Origin: Streptomyces sp. 378
GTDB taxonomy: Bacteria; Actinomycetota; Actinomycetes; Streptomycetales; Streptomycetaceae
DNA length: 64,000 bases
Direction of reading: 5' to 3'
Assembly (NCBI RefSeq): GCF_030124145.1
Contig: NZ_JASKMS010000005.1
Coordinates: forward strand, 268,021-332,020
Made by a program: the position numbers and the translations under genes. Under the pieces are notes generated by a model. It made no database searches. It was not told the origin of the DNA and worked only from the letters and a program-made list of their open reading frames with translations. Positions 7,367 to 15,795 of the stretch are shown here, one piece after another. The stretch's first letter is position 1, and each line of letters opens with the position of its first letter.

Positions 7367-9859
7367 ATGTCCGTACTGACGCGCGACGAAGCGCAGACCC
7401 GAGCCGAGCTCCTCGATGTCCACCGCTACACGATCGAACTCGACCTGACCGGCGGCGACGAGACCTTCGACTCCCGCACCCTGATCAGGTTCGCTGCCCG
7501 CGTGGACGGGGACACCTTCGTCGAGCTCAAGCCCGCCGAGCTGCGCTCCGTCACCCTCGACGGACACCCCCTGGACCCGGAAGCCCTGGACGGCAACCGG
7601 CTCGCCCTGCCGAACCTCACCGCCGGCGAGCACGAACTGCGCGTGGACGCGCGGATGCGCTACTCCCGCACCGGCGAGGGCATGCACCGCTTCACCGACC
7701 CCACCGACGGCGAGACCTACGTCTACACCCAGCTGTTCATGGACGACGTCCAGCGGGTCTTCGCCGCCTTCGACCAGCCCGACCTGAAGGCCGTCTTCGA
7801 GCTGTCGGTGCAAGCCCCGCAGGACTGGACCGTCCTCGCCAACGGCATCACCGAACACACCGACGGCGTATGGAAGGCGGCCCCCACACCGCTCATCTCC
7901 ACCTACCTCGTCGCCGTCGCCGCCGGTCCCTGGCACTCCGTGCGCACCGAGCACCGCGGCCTGCCCTTCGGACTGCACTGCCGCCGCTCCCTCGCCCCCC
8001 ACCTGGACGCCGACTGCGACGAACTCCTCGACGTCACACGCGCCTGCTTCGACCGCTACCACGAGAAGTTCGACGAGCCCTACCCGTTCGACTCCTACGA
8101 CCAGGCCTTCGTCCCCGAGTTCAACGCCGGCGCCATGGAGAACCCCGGCCTGGTCACCTTCCGCGACGAGTTCGTCTACCGCTCCGCCGTCACCGACACC
8201 GAACGCCAGACCCGCGCCATGGTCATCGCCCACGAGATGGCCCACATGTGGTTCGGCGACCTCGTCACCCTCAAGTGGTGGGACGACATCTGGCTGAACG
8301 AGTCCTTCGCCGAGTACATGGGTTACCAGACCCTCACCGAAGCCACCCGCTTCAGCGACACCTGGACCGACTTCGGCGTCACCCGCAAGTCCTGGGGCTA
8401 CGACGCCGACCAGCGCCCCTCCACCCACCCCGTCGCCCCGGAGGCCGTCGACGACACCGCCTCCGCGCTGCTCAACTTCGACGGCATCTCCTACGCCAAG
8501 GGCGCCAGCGCGCTGCGACAGCTGGTCGCCTGGCTCGGCGAGAAGGACTTCCTCGCCGGCATCAACACCCACTTCGCCCGGCACAAGTTCGCCAACGCCA
8601 CCCTCGCCGACTTCATCGACAACCTCGCCGGCGCCACCGACCGCGACGTCCACGCCTGGGCCGACGCCTGGCTGCGCACCACCGGCGTCGACACCCTCAC
8701 CCCGCGGATCGCCCCCGGCGAGCACGGCACCTGCGCCCTCACCGTCGACCGCGCCGGCAACCGCCCGCACCGCATCGCCGCCGGCCTCTACGACCGGGAC
8801 CTCGGCGACGACGGCGGGCAGCTCGTCCTGCGCGAACGCCTCCACCTGGACCTCCCGCAGACCGACGCCCACCCCATCGGCAAGCGCCCCGCGCTGCTCC
8901 TCCTCAACGACGGCGACCTCACCTACGCCAAGGTCCGCTTCGACCCCGAGTCCTTCGAGACCGTCCGCAAGGACCTGTCCGGCCTGCCCGAACCGCTCAC
9001 CCGCGCGGTCGTCTGGAACGCCCTGCGCGACGCCGTCCGCGACGGCGAACTCGCCCCCGGCGCCTACCTGGAGACCGCCAGGACCCACCTCCCGCTGGAG
9101 ACGGACCTCGCCATCGTCCAGGGCGTGCTCGCCTTCGCCTCCACGTACGTCACCGACCGCTACCTCACCCCCGAGGAGCGGCCCGCCGCACTCGCCACCC
9201 TCTCCGAACTGTGCCGCGACCTCATCCGCCGCACCGAGGACGGCGACAACCCCGGCCTGCGCCTGATCGCCGTACGCCACCGCATCGACGTGGCCGCCCA
9301 CCCCGACACCATCGCCGCGTGGCTCGCCGACGGCACCGTCCCCGGCGGCCCCGAACTCGACCCCGAACTGCGCTGGCGCGTCCTCGCCCGGCTCGCCGTC
9401 CTCGGCGCGACCGACGAGGCCGCCATCGCCGCCGAACTGGAACGCGACCCGAGCGCCACCGGCCGGGAGGGCGCCGCCCGCTGCCGGGCCGCCCTGCCCG
9501 ACCCGGAGACCAAGGCCCGCGCCTGGCAGGCGATGTTCGGCTCGGACGACCTGTCCAACTACCTCTTCACCGCCACCGCCCGGGGCTTCTGGCAGCCCGA
9601 ACAGGCCGACCTGGTACGCGCCTACGTCGAGCGCTACTACGCCGACGCGGTCGCCGTCGCCGACCGCCGCGGCCCCGCCATCGCCGACGCGGCCGGCCGC
9701 TGGGCCTTCCCCGCGCACGCCGTCGACGCCGACACCCTCCGCCTCGGCCGGGAATGCCTGCGCGACGCCGACCCGATCCCCGCCCTGCGCCGCAAGCTCG
9801 TCGACCAACTCGACGACCTGACACGGGCGTTGCGGGTCCAGGGCGGCCAGGAGAACTAG
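7367..9859 (+). CDS. pepN: Aminopeptidase N (M1 family zinc metallopeptidase)
   Basis: An M1 aminopeptidase of about 830 aa that removes N-terminal residues from peptides in the cytoplasm. It shows the exopeptidase signature GAMEN (residues 255-259) and the zinc site HEMAH (289-293), followed by WLNESFAEYMG carrying the third ligand. The C-terminal third is the usual helical ERAP1-like domain. The start is uncertain: MSVLTRDEAQ at 7367 matches the usual family N-terminus, but in-frame ATGs also exist at 7337 and 7358, and none has a strong ribosome site. Confidence 0.95.
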   Translation: MSVLTRDEAQTRAELLDVHRYTIELDLTGGDETFDSRTLIRFAARVDGDTFVELKPAELRSVTLDGHPLDPEALDGNRLALPNLTAGEHELRVDARMRYSRTGEGMHRFTDPTDGETYVYTQLFMDDVQRVFAAFDQPDLKAVFELSVQAPQDWTVLANGITEHTDGVWKAAPTPLISTYLVAVAAGPWHSVRTEHRGLPFGLHCRRSLAPHLDADCDELLDVTRACFDRYHEKFDEPYPFDSYDQAFVPEFNAGAMENPGLVTFRDEFVYRSAVTDTERQTRAMVIAHEMAHMWFGDLVTLKWWDDIWLNESFAEYMGYQTLTEATRFSDTWTDFGVTRKSWGYDADQRPSTHPVAPEAVDDTASALLNFDGISYAKGASALRQLVAWLGEKDFLAGINTHFARHKFANATLADFIDNLAGATDRDVHAWADAWLRTTGVDTLTPRIAPGEHGTCALTVDRAGNRPHRIAAGLYDRDLGDDGGQLVLRERLHLDLPQTDAHPIGKRPALLLLNDGDLTYAKVRFDPESFETVRKDLSGLPEPLTRAVVWNALRDAVRDGELAPGAYLETARTHLPLETDLAIVQGVLAFASTYVTDRYLTPEERPAALATLSELCRDLIRRTEDGDNPGLRLIAVRHRIDVAAHPDTIAAWLADGTVPGGPELDPELRWRVLARLAVLGATDEAAIAAELERDPSATGREGAARCRAALPDPETKARAWQAMFGSDDLSNYLFTATARGFWQPEQADLVRAYVERYYADAVAVADRRGPAIADAAGRWAFPAHAVDADTLRLGRECLRDADPIPALRRKLVDQLDDLTRALRVQGGQEN

Positions 9860-9984
9860 GACCGGCGATGTAGGGCACTCACGGGGCGGCCGACCTCTTC
9901 CACCGATACGACGGACCGGCCGCCCTTACCGACTTCAAGGACTGAGCCTCCGAGGGGCACCCGACCCGACCGGTTTTCCGTCGC

Positions 9985-9996
9985 GGAGGTACCTCC
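9985..9996. promoter_or_regulatory. Perfect 12-bp palindrome upstream of the decarboxylase operon
   Basis: GGAGGTACCTCC is a perfect palindrome 61 bp before the decarboxylase start. The 197-bp gap between pepN and this operon also has an inverted pair GGGCGGCCG (about 9893) and CGGCCGCCC (about 9928) that may end pepN transcription. No TTAGGTTAGGCTCACCTAA-like iron box was seen. The regulatory role is a guess from position. Confidence 0.35.
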
Positions 9997-10056
9997 ACCC
10001 GGGTTGGGTCGTTGGTCCCTTCGGGCGCGCCGCCCCGCGCCCCGGAGGACAGCCCC

Positions 10057-11457
10057 ATGAGCCACCCGCCCCTCGCCTCAGGACCAGAAGGCCCCCGCGC
10101 CCTGCGGCCGATGCTCGACACCGTCCTCCGAGCGCTGGACACCGGTGCCCGGGCGCGGGGCGGACCGCTCCCGGCAGGCGGCCCGCAGGCGGTCACCGCC
10201 CGGATCCGGCAGGCGGCCGGCGACATCCTCCCGGACCAGGGCGACCCGCACGCCCTGCGCACCCTGGTCCACGCCTTCACCGAGACCGCCGCCGACCCCG
10301 CCCACCCCCGGTGCGCCGCCCACCTGCACTGCCCCCCACTCGCCGTCGCCGCGGCCGCCGACCTCGCCGCCACCGCCCTCAACCCGTCCCTGGACTCCTG
10401 GGACCAGGCGCCCGGGGCATCGGCACTGGAGCAACTGGTCGCACAGGCACTGTCCCGGCAGATCCACGGAACCGGGCAGCCCACCGCCCCCGACTCCCTC
10501 ATCACCACCGGCGGCACCGAATCCAACCAGCTCGCCCTGCTCCTCGCCCGAGAAGCCCACGGCGGAACCGTCCGACTCGTGTGCGGGGCCAACGCCCACC
10601 ACTCCCTGCCCCGCGCCGCCTGGCTGCTCGGGCTGCCCGACTCCGTCGTCGTACCCACCCCGCGCGGGACGCTCGACCCCTCCGCACTCGACGACGCCCT
10701 CACCGCACAGCCCGGCCCCGTGCTCGTCGCCGCCACCGCCGGCACCACCGACGCCGGATACATCGACCCGCTGCCCGAGATCGCCGCCCGCTGCACCACC
10801 CACGGCGCCCGCCTGCACGTGGACGCCGCCTACGGCGGAGGCCTCCTCTTCAGCGACCGGCACCGCCCACGGCTCACCGGACTCGACGCCGCCGACACCG
10901 TCACCCTCGACCTGCACAAACTCGGCTGGCAGCCGGTCGCCGCGGGCCTCCTCGCCGTCCGGGACGCCCGCGACCTCGCCGCCCTGGGACAGCGCGCCGA
11001 CTACCTCAACGCCGCCGACGACACCGAGGCCGGGCTGCCCGACCTGCTCGGCCGGTCCCTGCGCACCACCCGCCGCCCCGACGTCCTCAAACTCGCCGTC
11101 ACCCTCAAGACCCTGGGGCGCGAAGGACTCGGCGCACTCGTCGACCAGGTCTGCGCCCGCGCCCGCGACTTCGCCGCACTCGTCGCCGAACACCCCGGCT
11201 TCGAACTGCACGCCCCGCCCGTCATCAGCACGGTGCTGTTCCGGCCCGCGGACGCCACCGACGCCACCGTGGCCGCCGTACGCCGCTCACTGCTCACCGC
11301 CGGCCGCGCCGTCCTCGGCCGGGCCCGCCTCGACGGCCGGCTCTGGCTCAAGGCCACCCTCCTCAACCCCGCCACCGGGCCCGACGACCTGGCCGCCCTG
11401 CTGCGCCTCGCGGCAGCGAGCCGAGCGACACTCGTGGAAGGACACACCCCCCGATGA
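10057..11457 (+). CDS. PLP-dependent diamine-forming decarboxylase (lysine/ornithine/diaminobutyrate type)
   Basis: A 466-aa group II PLP decarboxylase. LNPSLDSWDQAPGASALE is the substrate/cofactor pocket signature, TTGGTESNQLALLLARE follows, AHHSLPRAAW holds the PLP-stacking His, and HVDAAYGGG and LDLHKLGWQP hold the PLP Asp and Schiff-base Lys. Relatives such as DesA make cadaverine or putrescine for hydroxamate siderophores. It overlaps the next gene, an N-hydroxylase, by four bases, so the pair probably makes an N-hydroxylated diamine. It differs clearly from what I remember of canonical DesA, and the acyltransferase and NIS synthetase partners are absent here. The choice among lysine, ornithine and diaminobutyrate is unresolved. 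Confidence 0.85.
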   Translation: MSHPPLASGPEGPRALRPMLDTVLRALDTGARARGGPLPAGGPQAVTARIRQAAGDILPDQGDPHALRTLVHAFTETAADPAHPRCAAHLHCPPLAVAAAADLAATALNPSLDSWDQAPGASALEQLVAQALSRQIHGTGQPTAPDSLITTGGTESNQLALLLAREAHGGTVRLVCGANAHHSLPRAAWLLGLPDSVVVPTPRGTLDPSALDDALTAQPGPVLVAATAGTTDAGYIDPLPEIAARCTTHGARLHVDAAYGGGLLFSDRHRPRLTGLDAADTVTLDLHKLGWQPVAAGLLAVRDARDLAALGQRADYLNAADDTEAGLPDLLGRSLRTTRRPDVLKLAVTLKTLGREGLGALVDQVCARARDFAALVAEHPGFELHAPPVISTVLFRPADATDATVAAVRRSLLTAGRAVLGRARLDGRLWLKATLLNPATGPDDLAALLRLAAASRATLVEGHTPR

Positions 11458-11513
11458 ACCCCCCGATGAACCCCCCGATGAACCCCTCGATGAACCCCCT
11501 GATGAACCCCGCG
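11454..11513 (+). repeat. Five tandem 12-bp units, each carrying an in-frame ATG
   Basis: ATGAACCCC plus three variable bases is repeated five times at the start of the monooxygenase gene, encoding MNPP, MNPP, MNPS, MNPL and MNPA. The first ATG overlaps the decarboxylase stop codon. Because each unit is 12 bp, gain or loss of units would keep the reading frame and change only the N-terminal length. Confidence 0.95.
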
Positions 11514-12938
11514 CCGACCCCCGGCCCCGACACCCCGCCGCACCCCGACCCCGACGCCCCCCGCGACCTCGTCGGCATCGGAGTCGGACCCGCCAACCTC
11601 TCCCTCGCCGCGCTCGCCCACCCCCTCGGCGGCCTCGACACCGTCTTCTACGAGCAGCGCCCCGCCTTCGCCTGGCACCCCGGCCTACTCATCGAGGGCG
11701 CCACCATCCAGGTGCCGTTCCTCGCCGACCTGGTGTCCCTCGCCGACCCCACCAGCCCCTGGACCTTCCTCAACTACCTCCGGACCCGCGAGCGGCTCTT
11801 CCCCTTCTACTTCGCCGAGCGCTTCCACATCCAGCGCGCCGAGTACGACGCCTACTGCCGCTGGGTCTGCGAGAACCTCCCGGGGCTCCACTTCGGCCAC
11901 CAGGTCGACGCCGTCCACTGGAACCCCGAACGCGACCTCTTCGAGGTCGACTTCACCCAGCTCGACGCCGACGGAGAAGCCGAGGCCCTCGGCCGGACCT
12001 ACACCCACGACGTCGTCCTCGGCATCGGCACCGAGCCCTACGTCCCCGATCCCCTCAAACCCCTCGTCGAGGCCCCCGGCGTGCCCGTCGTGCACGCCGC
12101 CGACTACCTCGACCACCGCGCCGCCCTCCTCGCCGCCGGGCACGTCACGATCGTGGGCATCGGACAGTCCGGCGCCGAGGTCTTCCTCGACCTGCTGCGG
12201 GGCAGGCCGGCCGGACAGGAGAAGCTGCACTGGCTGGGCCGCACCGAGGCCTTCGCCCCCATGGAGTACTCCAAGCTCGGCCTGGAACAATTCACCCCCG
12301 ACCACACCCGCTACTTCCACGCCCTGCCCGAGTCCGCCCGCGACCGGCTCGTCGACGGACAGTGGCAGCTCCACAAGGGCATCGACGCCGCCACCGTCGC
12401 CGCCATCCACGACGAGCTCTACCGCCGCAGCCTGCACGGCGGCTGGCCCGACGCCGTCCTCACCCCCGGCGTCCGCGTCCGCACCGCCGGCCGCGTCGCC
12501 ACGACCCAGGTGGAACTGCACCTGGAACACGGCCGGCAGGACAGCCGCTCCCGCCTCACCACCGACGCCGTCGTCCTCGCCACCGGCTACCGCGAACGCC
12601 CCCTCGACCGGATCCTCGCCGGCCTCGACCCCTACATGCGCCGCGACAACCGGGAACGGCCGCGCGTCGACGAGGAGTACCGGCTCGTCCTCGACCCGTC
12701 CGTCACCGGCACGGTGTACGTCCAGAACGCCGAGACCCACACCCACGGTGTCGGCGCCCCCGACCTCGGCCTCGCCGCCTGGCGCAGCGCGATCATCCTC
12801 AACTCCCTGACGGGCGAGGAGGCCTACGCACTCCCCGCCCGCACCGCCTTCACCACCTTCGGCCTCACCCAGCGCAGGCACGTCCCGCCGCCCCGCGAGG
12901 CACCGGCACTGACGCCGCTGGTCGACGACCGAAGGTGA
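11454..12938 (+). CDS. L-lysine/ornithine/diamine N-monooxygenase (FAD/NADPH)
   Basis: A 494-aa flavin N-hydroxylating monooxygenase of the SidA/IucD/DesB class. FAD binding is in GIGVGPANLSLAALAHP, NADPH binding in TIVGIGQSGAEVFLDLL, and the C-terminal VVLATGYRERP is the family ATGY motif. It follows the decarboxylase with an ATGA overlap, and GGAAGGA lies 11 bases ahead of the first ATG, which favours that start over the four further ATGs in the repeat. The N-terminal 40 residues are Met/Asn/Pro-rich and outside the usual domain, so translation might begin at a later repeat. It probably hydroxylates cadaverine or putrescine made by its partner. Confidence 0.88.
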   Translation: MNPPMNPPMNPSMNPLMNPAPTPGPDTPPHPDPDAPRDLVGIGVGPANLSLAALAHPLGGLDTVFYEQRPAFAWHPGLLIEGATIQVPFLADLVSLADPTSPWTFLNYLRTRERLFPFYFAERFHIQRAEYDAYCRWVCENLPGLHFGHQVDAVHWNPERDLFEVDFTQLDADGEAEALGRTYTHDVVLGIGTEPYVPDPLKPLVEAPGVPVVHAADYLDHRAALLAAGHVTIVGIGQSGAEVFLDLLRGRPAGQEKLHWLGRTEAFAPMEYSKLGLEQFTPDHTRYFHALPESARDRLVDGQWQLHKGIDAATVAAIHDELYRRSLHGGWPDAVLTPGVRVRTAGRVATTQVELHLEHGRQDSRSRLTTDAVVLATGYRERPLDRILAGLDPYMRRDNRERPRVDEEYRLVLDPSVTGTVYVQNAETHTHGVGAPDLGLAAWRSAIILNSLTGEEAYALPARTAFTTFGLTQRRHVPPPREAPALTPLVDDRR

Positions 12939-12951
12939 GCGAGAAGGCGGC

Positions 12952-14751
12952 TCAGAACACGGGCGTGCCCTCGCGCGTGAGCTTCCAGTCCACCGCGGCG
13001 AACTCGGCCGGGTCGATCGCCCCCTTCGCCTTCACCCAGGCGATCATGGTGTTGCGGATCTCCTCCGAGTTCGACCACAGCACCGGGGCGGCGGCGACAT
13101 GCGGGAAGTTCCCGCCGCCGTTGGCCCGGTAGTTGTTCACCGCGAACACGAACCTCGCGTCGTCGGCGAGCGGCCGCCCCTCGAAGCGCACGTTCGTCAC
13201 CCGCGACCCGGCCGGCTTCGCGATGTCGATCTCGTACGACAGGCCGCTCACCACGTCGTAGTTGTAGTCCGGCGTGCCGTTCGCGTTGGTCAGCTTCGCC
13301 GGGTCCACCGCCGCGTCCGGCGCCGTCTGCGCGAAGTAGTTCGCCGAGAACTCCAGATACGCCTTCATCTGCGCACCCGTCATCAAACGCGCCTCCAGCG
13401 TGTTCTCGAAGACGTACAGACCGGCCACGTCCCGGATCGTCACCCGTCCCGCCGGGATGCGCGCACTGCGCGAGAAGCACGCCGCCTGCGACAGCACCGG
13501 CAGCGCGGCGTGCTCCGTGCCCGCCAGCGCCTGCCTCACCGTGTCGGCCTGGATGCGGTTGATCAGGTCGATGATCGGCACGTCCTTGTACGGCGCCTCG
13601 GCCGACGTCATCTCCGCCGCGTTGGTGCCGATGACCTGGTTGACGTACGCCACGACCTTCTCGTGCTCGTCCAGGAGCAGCTTCGTGATCTTCGGGTCCT
13701 CCTCCACCGTGTTGGAGTTGAGGACCTTCGCACCCACCTTCTCGACCTTCCAGCAGCCCTTCTCCCACACCAGCTCGAAGTCGAACAGCGTCAGCCGCTG
13801 CCCCCACTTCAGCGGCTCCGACAGCACGACCCGCTTGCCCGTCTTCTTGTTCGCGACGAAGTACTCGGGGATCTCCGTGTGCGCGTGCCCGACCAGGATC
13901 GCGTCGATCCCCGGCACCTGCTCGGCCACCAGAGCGGCCGCGTTCTCGATGTACGGCAGCTGGTCACCGTAGGAGGACGTCCCCGACGAACCGCTGTGCG
14001 CCGACACGATGACGACGTCCGCGCCCATCGACCGCAGCTTCGGCACCCACTTCGCCGCCTGCTCCTCCAGACCCGGGAACGTCATCTTGCCCTGCACGTT
14101 CGCCTTGTCCCAGATCGCGATGCCCGGGTTGGTCAGACCCAGCACGGCCACCTTCACGTCCCGCCCGTGCGGGGTGCGCAGCCGGTGCATGCTGTACGGC
14201 GCGAACGCCGGCCGCAGCGTCTTCGCGTCCAGAGCGTTGGCGCCCAGCAGCGGGAAACGGCACTGCTGCTCGAACTTCCGCAGCACCGGGATGCCGTAGT
14301 TGAACTCGTGGTTGCCGAGTGCCGCCGCGTCATAGTCCATGGCGTTCATCGCCTGCGCCATCGGGTGCACCGGGCCGCCCTCGGCGGTGATCGGGTCGAC
14401 CTTGGCGTAGTAGTACGACAGCTGCGTGCCCTGAATGGTGTCGCCCGCGTCGATCAGCAGGGTGTTGCGGCGGCCCTTCTCCTCACGCACCCGGTTGACC
14501 AGGGTGGAGACCTTCGCGAGACCGACGTCGTTGTGGTCCCTGTCGTCGAACTCCTTGTCCGTGAAGTAGTCCCAGTTGAAGACGTTGCCGTGCAGGTCCG
14601 TCGTCCCCAGCACGGTGAACGCGTACCGCTTGGTGCCGCGCTTCGCCTCGGCCGCCCGCGCACCCGGCGCTCCGACCGCACCGGTCGCCAGCGCCACCCC
14701 CGCCCCGGTCACGGCGGACTTCTCCAGGAACTTCCGGCGGTTCAACGGCAT
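12952..14751 (-). CDS. Tat-exported 5'-nucleotidase / 2',3'-cyclic phosphodiesterase
   Basis: A 599-aa secreted metallophosphoesterase. The N-terminus has a twin-arginine signal (NRRKFLEKSAVTGAG) and an AXA-type site near residue 33. The calcineurin-like domain has the metal motifs GTTDLHGN, DAGDTIQG, GNHEFN and GHAHTEIP. The C-terminal 5'-nucleotidase domain contains NRIQADTVRQAL and AVNNYRANGGGNFP. It should release phosphate and nucleosides from extracellular nucleotides. It is convergent with the monooxygenase gene (13-bp gap) and divergent from the SIMPL gene. The 13-bp direct repeats upstream could be a regulator site. Confidence 0.93.
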   Translation of the reverse strand: MPLNRRKFLEKSAVTGAGVALATGAVGAPGARAAEAKRGTKRYAFTVLGTTDLHGNVFNWDYFTDKEFDDRDHNDVGLAKVSTLVNRVREEKGRRNTLLIDAGDTIQGTQLSYYYAKVDPITAEGGPVHPMAQAMNAMDYDAAALGNHEFNYGIPVLRKFEQQCRFPLLGANALDAKTLRPAFAPYSMHRLRTPHGRDVKVAVLGLTNPGIAIWDKANVQGKMTFPGLEEQAAKWVPKLRSMGADVVIVSAHSGSSGTSSYGDQLPYIENAAALVAEQVPGIDAILVGHAHTEIPEYFVANKKTGKRVVLSEPLKWGQRLTLFDFELVWEKGCWKVEKVGAKVLNSNTVEEDPKITKLLLDEHEKVVAYVNQVIGTNAAEMTSAEAPYKDVPIIDLINRIQADTVRQALAGTEHAALPVLSQAACFSRSARIPAGRVTIRDVAGLYVFENTLEARLMTGAQMKAYLEFSANYFAQTAPDAAVDPAKLTNANGTPDYNYDVVSGLSYEIDIAKPAGSRVTNVRFEGRPLADDARFVFAVNNYRANGGGNFPHVAAAPVLWSNSEEIRNTMIAWVKAKGAIDPAEFAAVDWKLTREGTPVF

Positions 14752-14780
14752 GTCTGGCTCCTCGCGGAATCTGTGGAACG

Positions 14781-14806
14781 ACGCGCGTAGATAACGCGCG
14801 TAGATT
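14781..14806 (-). promoter_or_regulatory. Two 13-bp direct repeats upstream of the nucleotidase gene
   Basis: ACGCGCGTAGATA is followed immediately by ACGCGCGTAGATT, 30 bp upstream of the nucleotidase start. Each unit contains the palindrome ACGCGCGT. Head-to-tail repeats ahead of a phosphate-scavenging enzyme suggest PhoP-type control, but the sequence and 13-bp spacing do not match the known 11-bp PHO-box unit, so another regulator or an overlapping promoter is equally likely. Confidence 0.45.
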
Positions 14807-14913
14807 CTGACCCGCCCACGACCGGCCGCAACAGACCCGGCAGGTTGCGATCTGATGACTCGAACCCCCCGACCCAGGCCGCCAACCAGCCCAGACATGA
14901 CAGAGTGGGGCGT

Positions 14914-15630
14914 ATGACCGCGGCCACCCCAGACGCCTCCCAGCCCGCCGTCCCCTACGGAACGCCCGAGGCCCCCCGCATCGCCGTCCGCGGCGAAGCC
15001 CGCCTCGAGGTCGACCCGGAAATCGCCCGCATCGGCATCACCGTCGCCGCCCGCGGCCGCGACCGCCGCTCCGCCCTCGACGACCTCACCCGCCGCAACG
15101 CCGGCGTCCTCGACCTCGTCAAGACCTACGGCGACGCCGTGGAACGCCTGGAGACCGGCGCCTTCTCCATCACACCCGAACTCACCAAACACGGCCGCGG
15201 CGAACGCGTCCGCACCTACCACGGCAGCGTCCGCGTCACCGCCGAACTCACCGACTTCACCGCCCTCGGCGAACTCACCACCCGCCTCGCCGACCTCGAC
15301 CTCACCCGCGTCGACGGCCCCTGGTGGGCCCTGCGCCCCGACTCACCCGCCCACCGCGAAGCCCGCAAGAAGGCCGTACGAGAAGCCGTCCAGCGCGCCC
15401 GCGAGTACGCCGAAGCCCTCGGCACCACCCTTTCCGCCCTGGTCGAACTGGCCGACATCGGCGCCGAAAGCGCCCCACCGGACTACCCCCAGGCCCCCGG
15501 CCGCATGCGCTCCGCCGCCTTCGCCGGAGCGGCCGAGGACACCCCCGCCCCCCTCGACCTGGAACCCCAGCGCCAACGCGTCCACGCCCAGATCAACGCC
15601 CGCTTCACCATGGTGCCGCCGCGGCTGTAA
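14914..15630 (+). CDS. SIMPL domain (DUF541) protein
   Basis: A 238-aa SIMPL (DUF541) protein with the family pattern of an N-terminal IAVRGEARLEVDPEIARIGI strand region, FSITPELTKHG in the middle, and a C-terminal helix EAVQRAREYAEALG. The function of bacterial SIMPL proteins is poorly known; some are periplasmic and linked to stress. This one lacks a signal peptide or membrane segment, so it is probably cytoplasmic. It is divergent from the nucleotidase. The ATG at 14914 is preferred to an in-frame upstream start because the family homology begins here. Confidence 0.8.
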   Translation: MTAATPDASQPAVPYGTPEAPRIAVRGEARLEVDPEIARIGITVAARGRDRRSALDDLTRRNAGVLDLVKTYGDAVERLETGAFSITPELTKHGRGERVRTYHGSVRVTAELTDFTALGELTTRLADLDLTRVDGPWWALRPDSPAHREARKKAVREAVQRAREYAEALGTTLSALVELADIGAESAPPDYPQAPGRMRSAAFAGAAEDTPAPLDLEPQRQRVHAQINARFTMVPPRL

Positions 15631-15783
15631 TCCCCGCCGCGCGATTATCCGAAAGCGCGACCGAATTTCACCAGGGTGCTCATCGGAGCGCCCCGCCGCA
15701 CAATTCTCCACTTGTCAATAACGCTTCACGTAAAGTCTGTTGGACAGTCACGCTCGACCAATTCTCTACCAGTCGGTAACTCA

Positions 15784-15789
15784 TAGGCT
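15784..15789 (+). promoter_or_regulatory. Possible -10 element for leaderless pyruvate kinase mRNA
   Basis: TAGGCT ends six bases before the pyruvate kinase ATG, where transcription would begin at or next to the start codon. No ribosome site precedes the ATG. A clear -35 was not found. The upstream 140 bp are unusually AT-rich for this genome, as expected of a promoter. Confidence 0.4.
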
Positions 15790-15795
15790 CGTTTC

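Noticed and set aside
7349..9808. An 819-aa ORF antisense to pepN
   Set aside because: The Val/Gly/Glu-rich product mirrors the pepN codons. There is no motif or ribosome site, and pepN has all catalytic signatures.
9860..10056. DmdR1/IdeR iron box upstream of the decarboxylase operon
   Set aside because: No match to TTAGGTTAGGCTCACCTAA was found; only the unrelated GGAGGTACCTCC palindrome is present.
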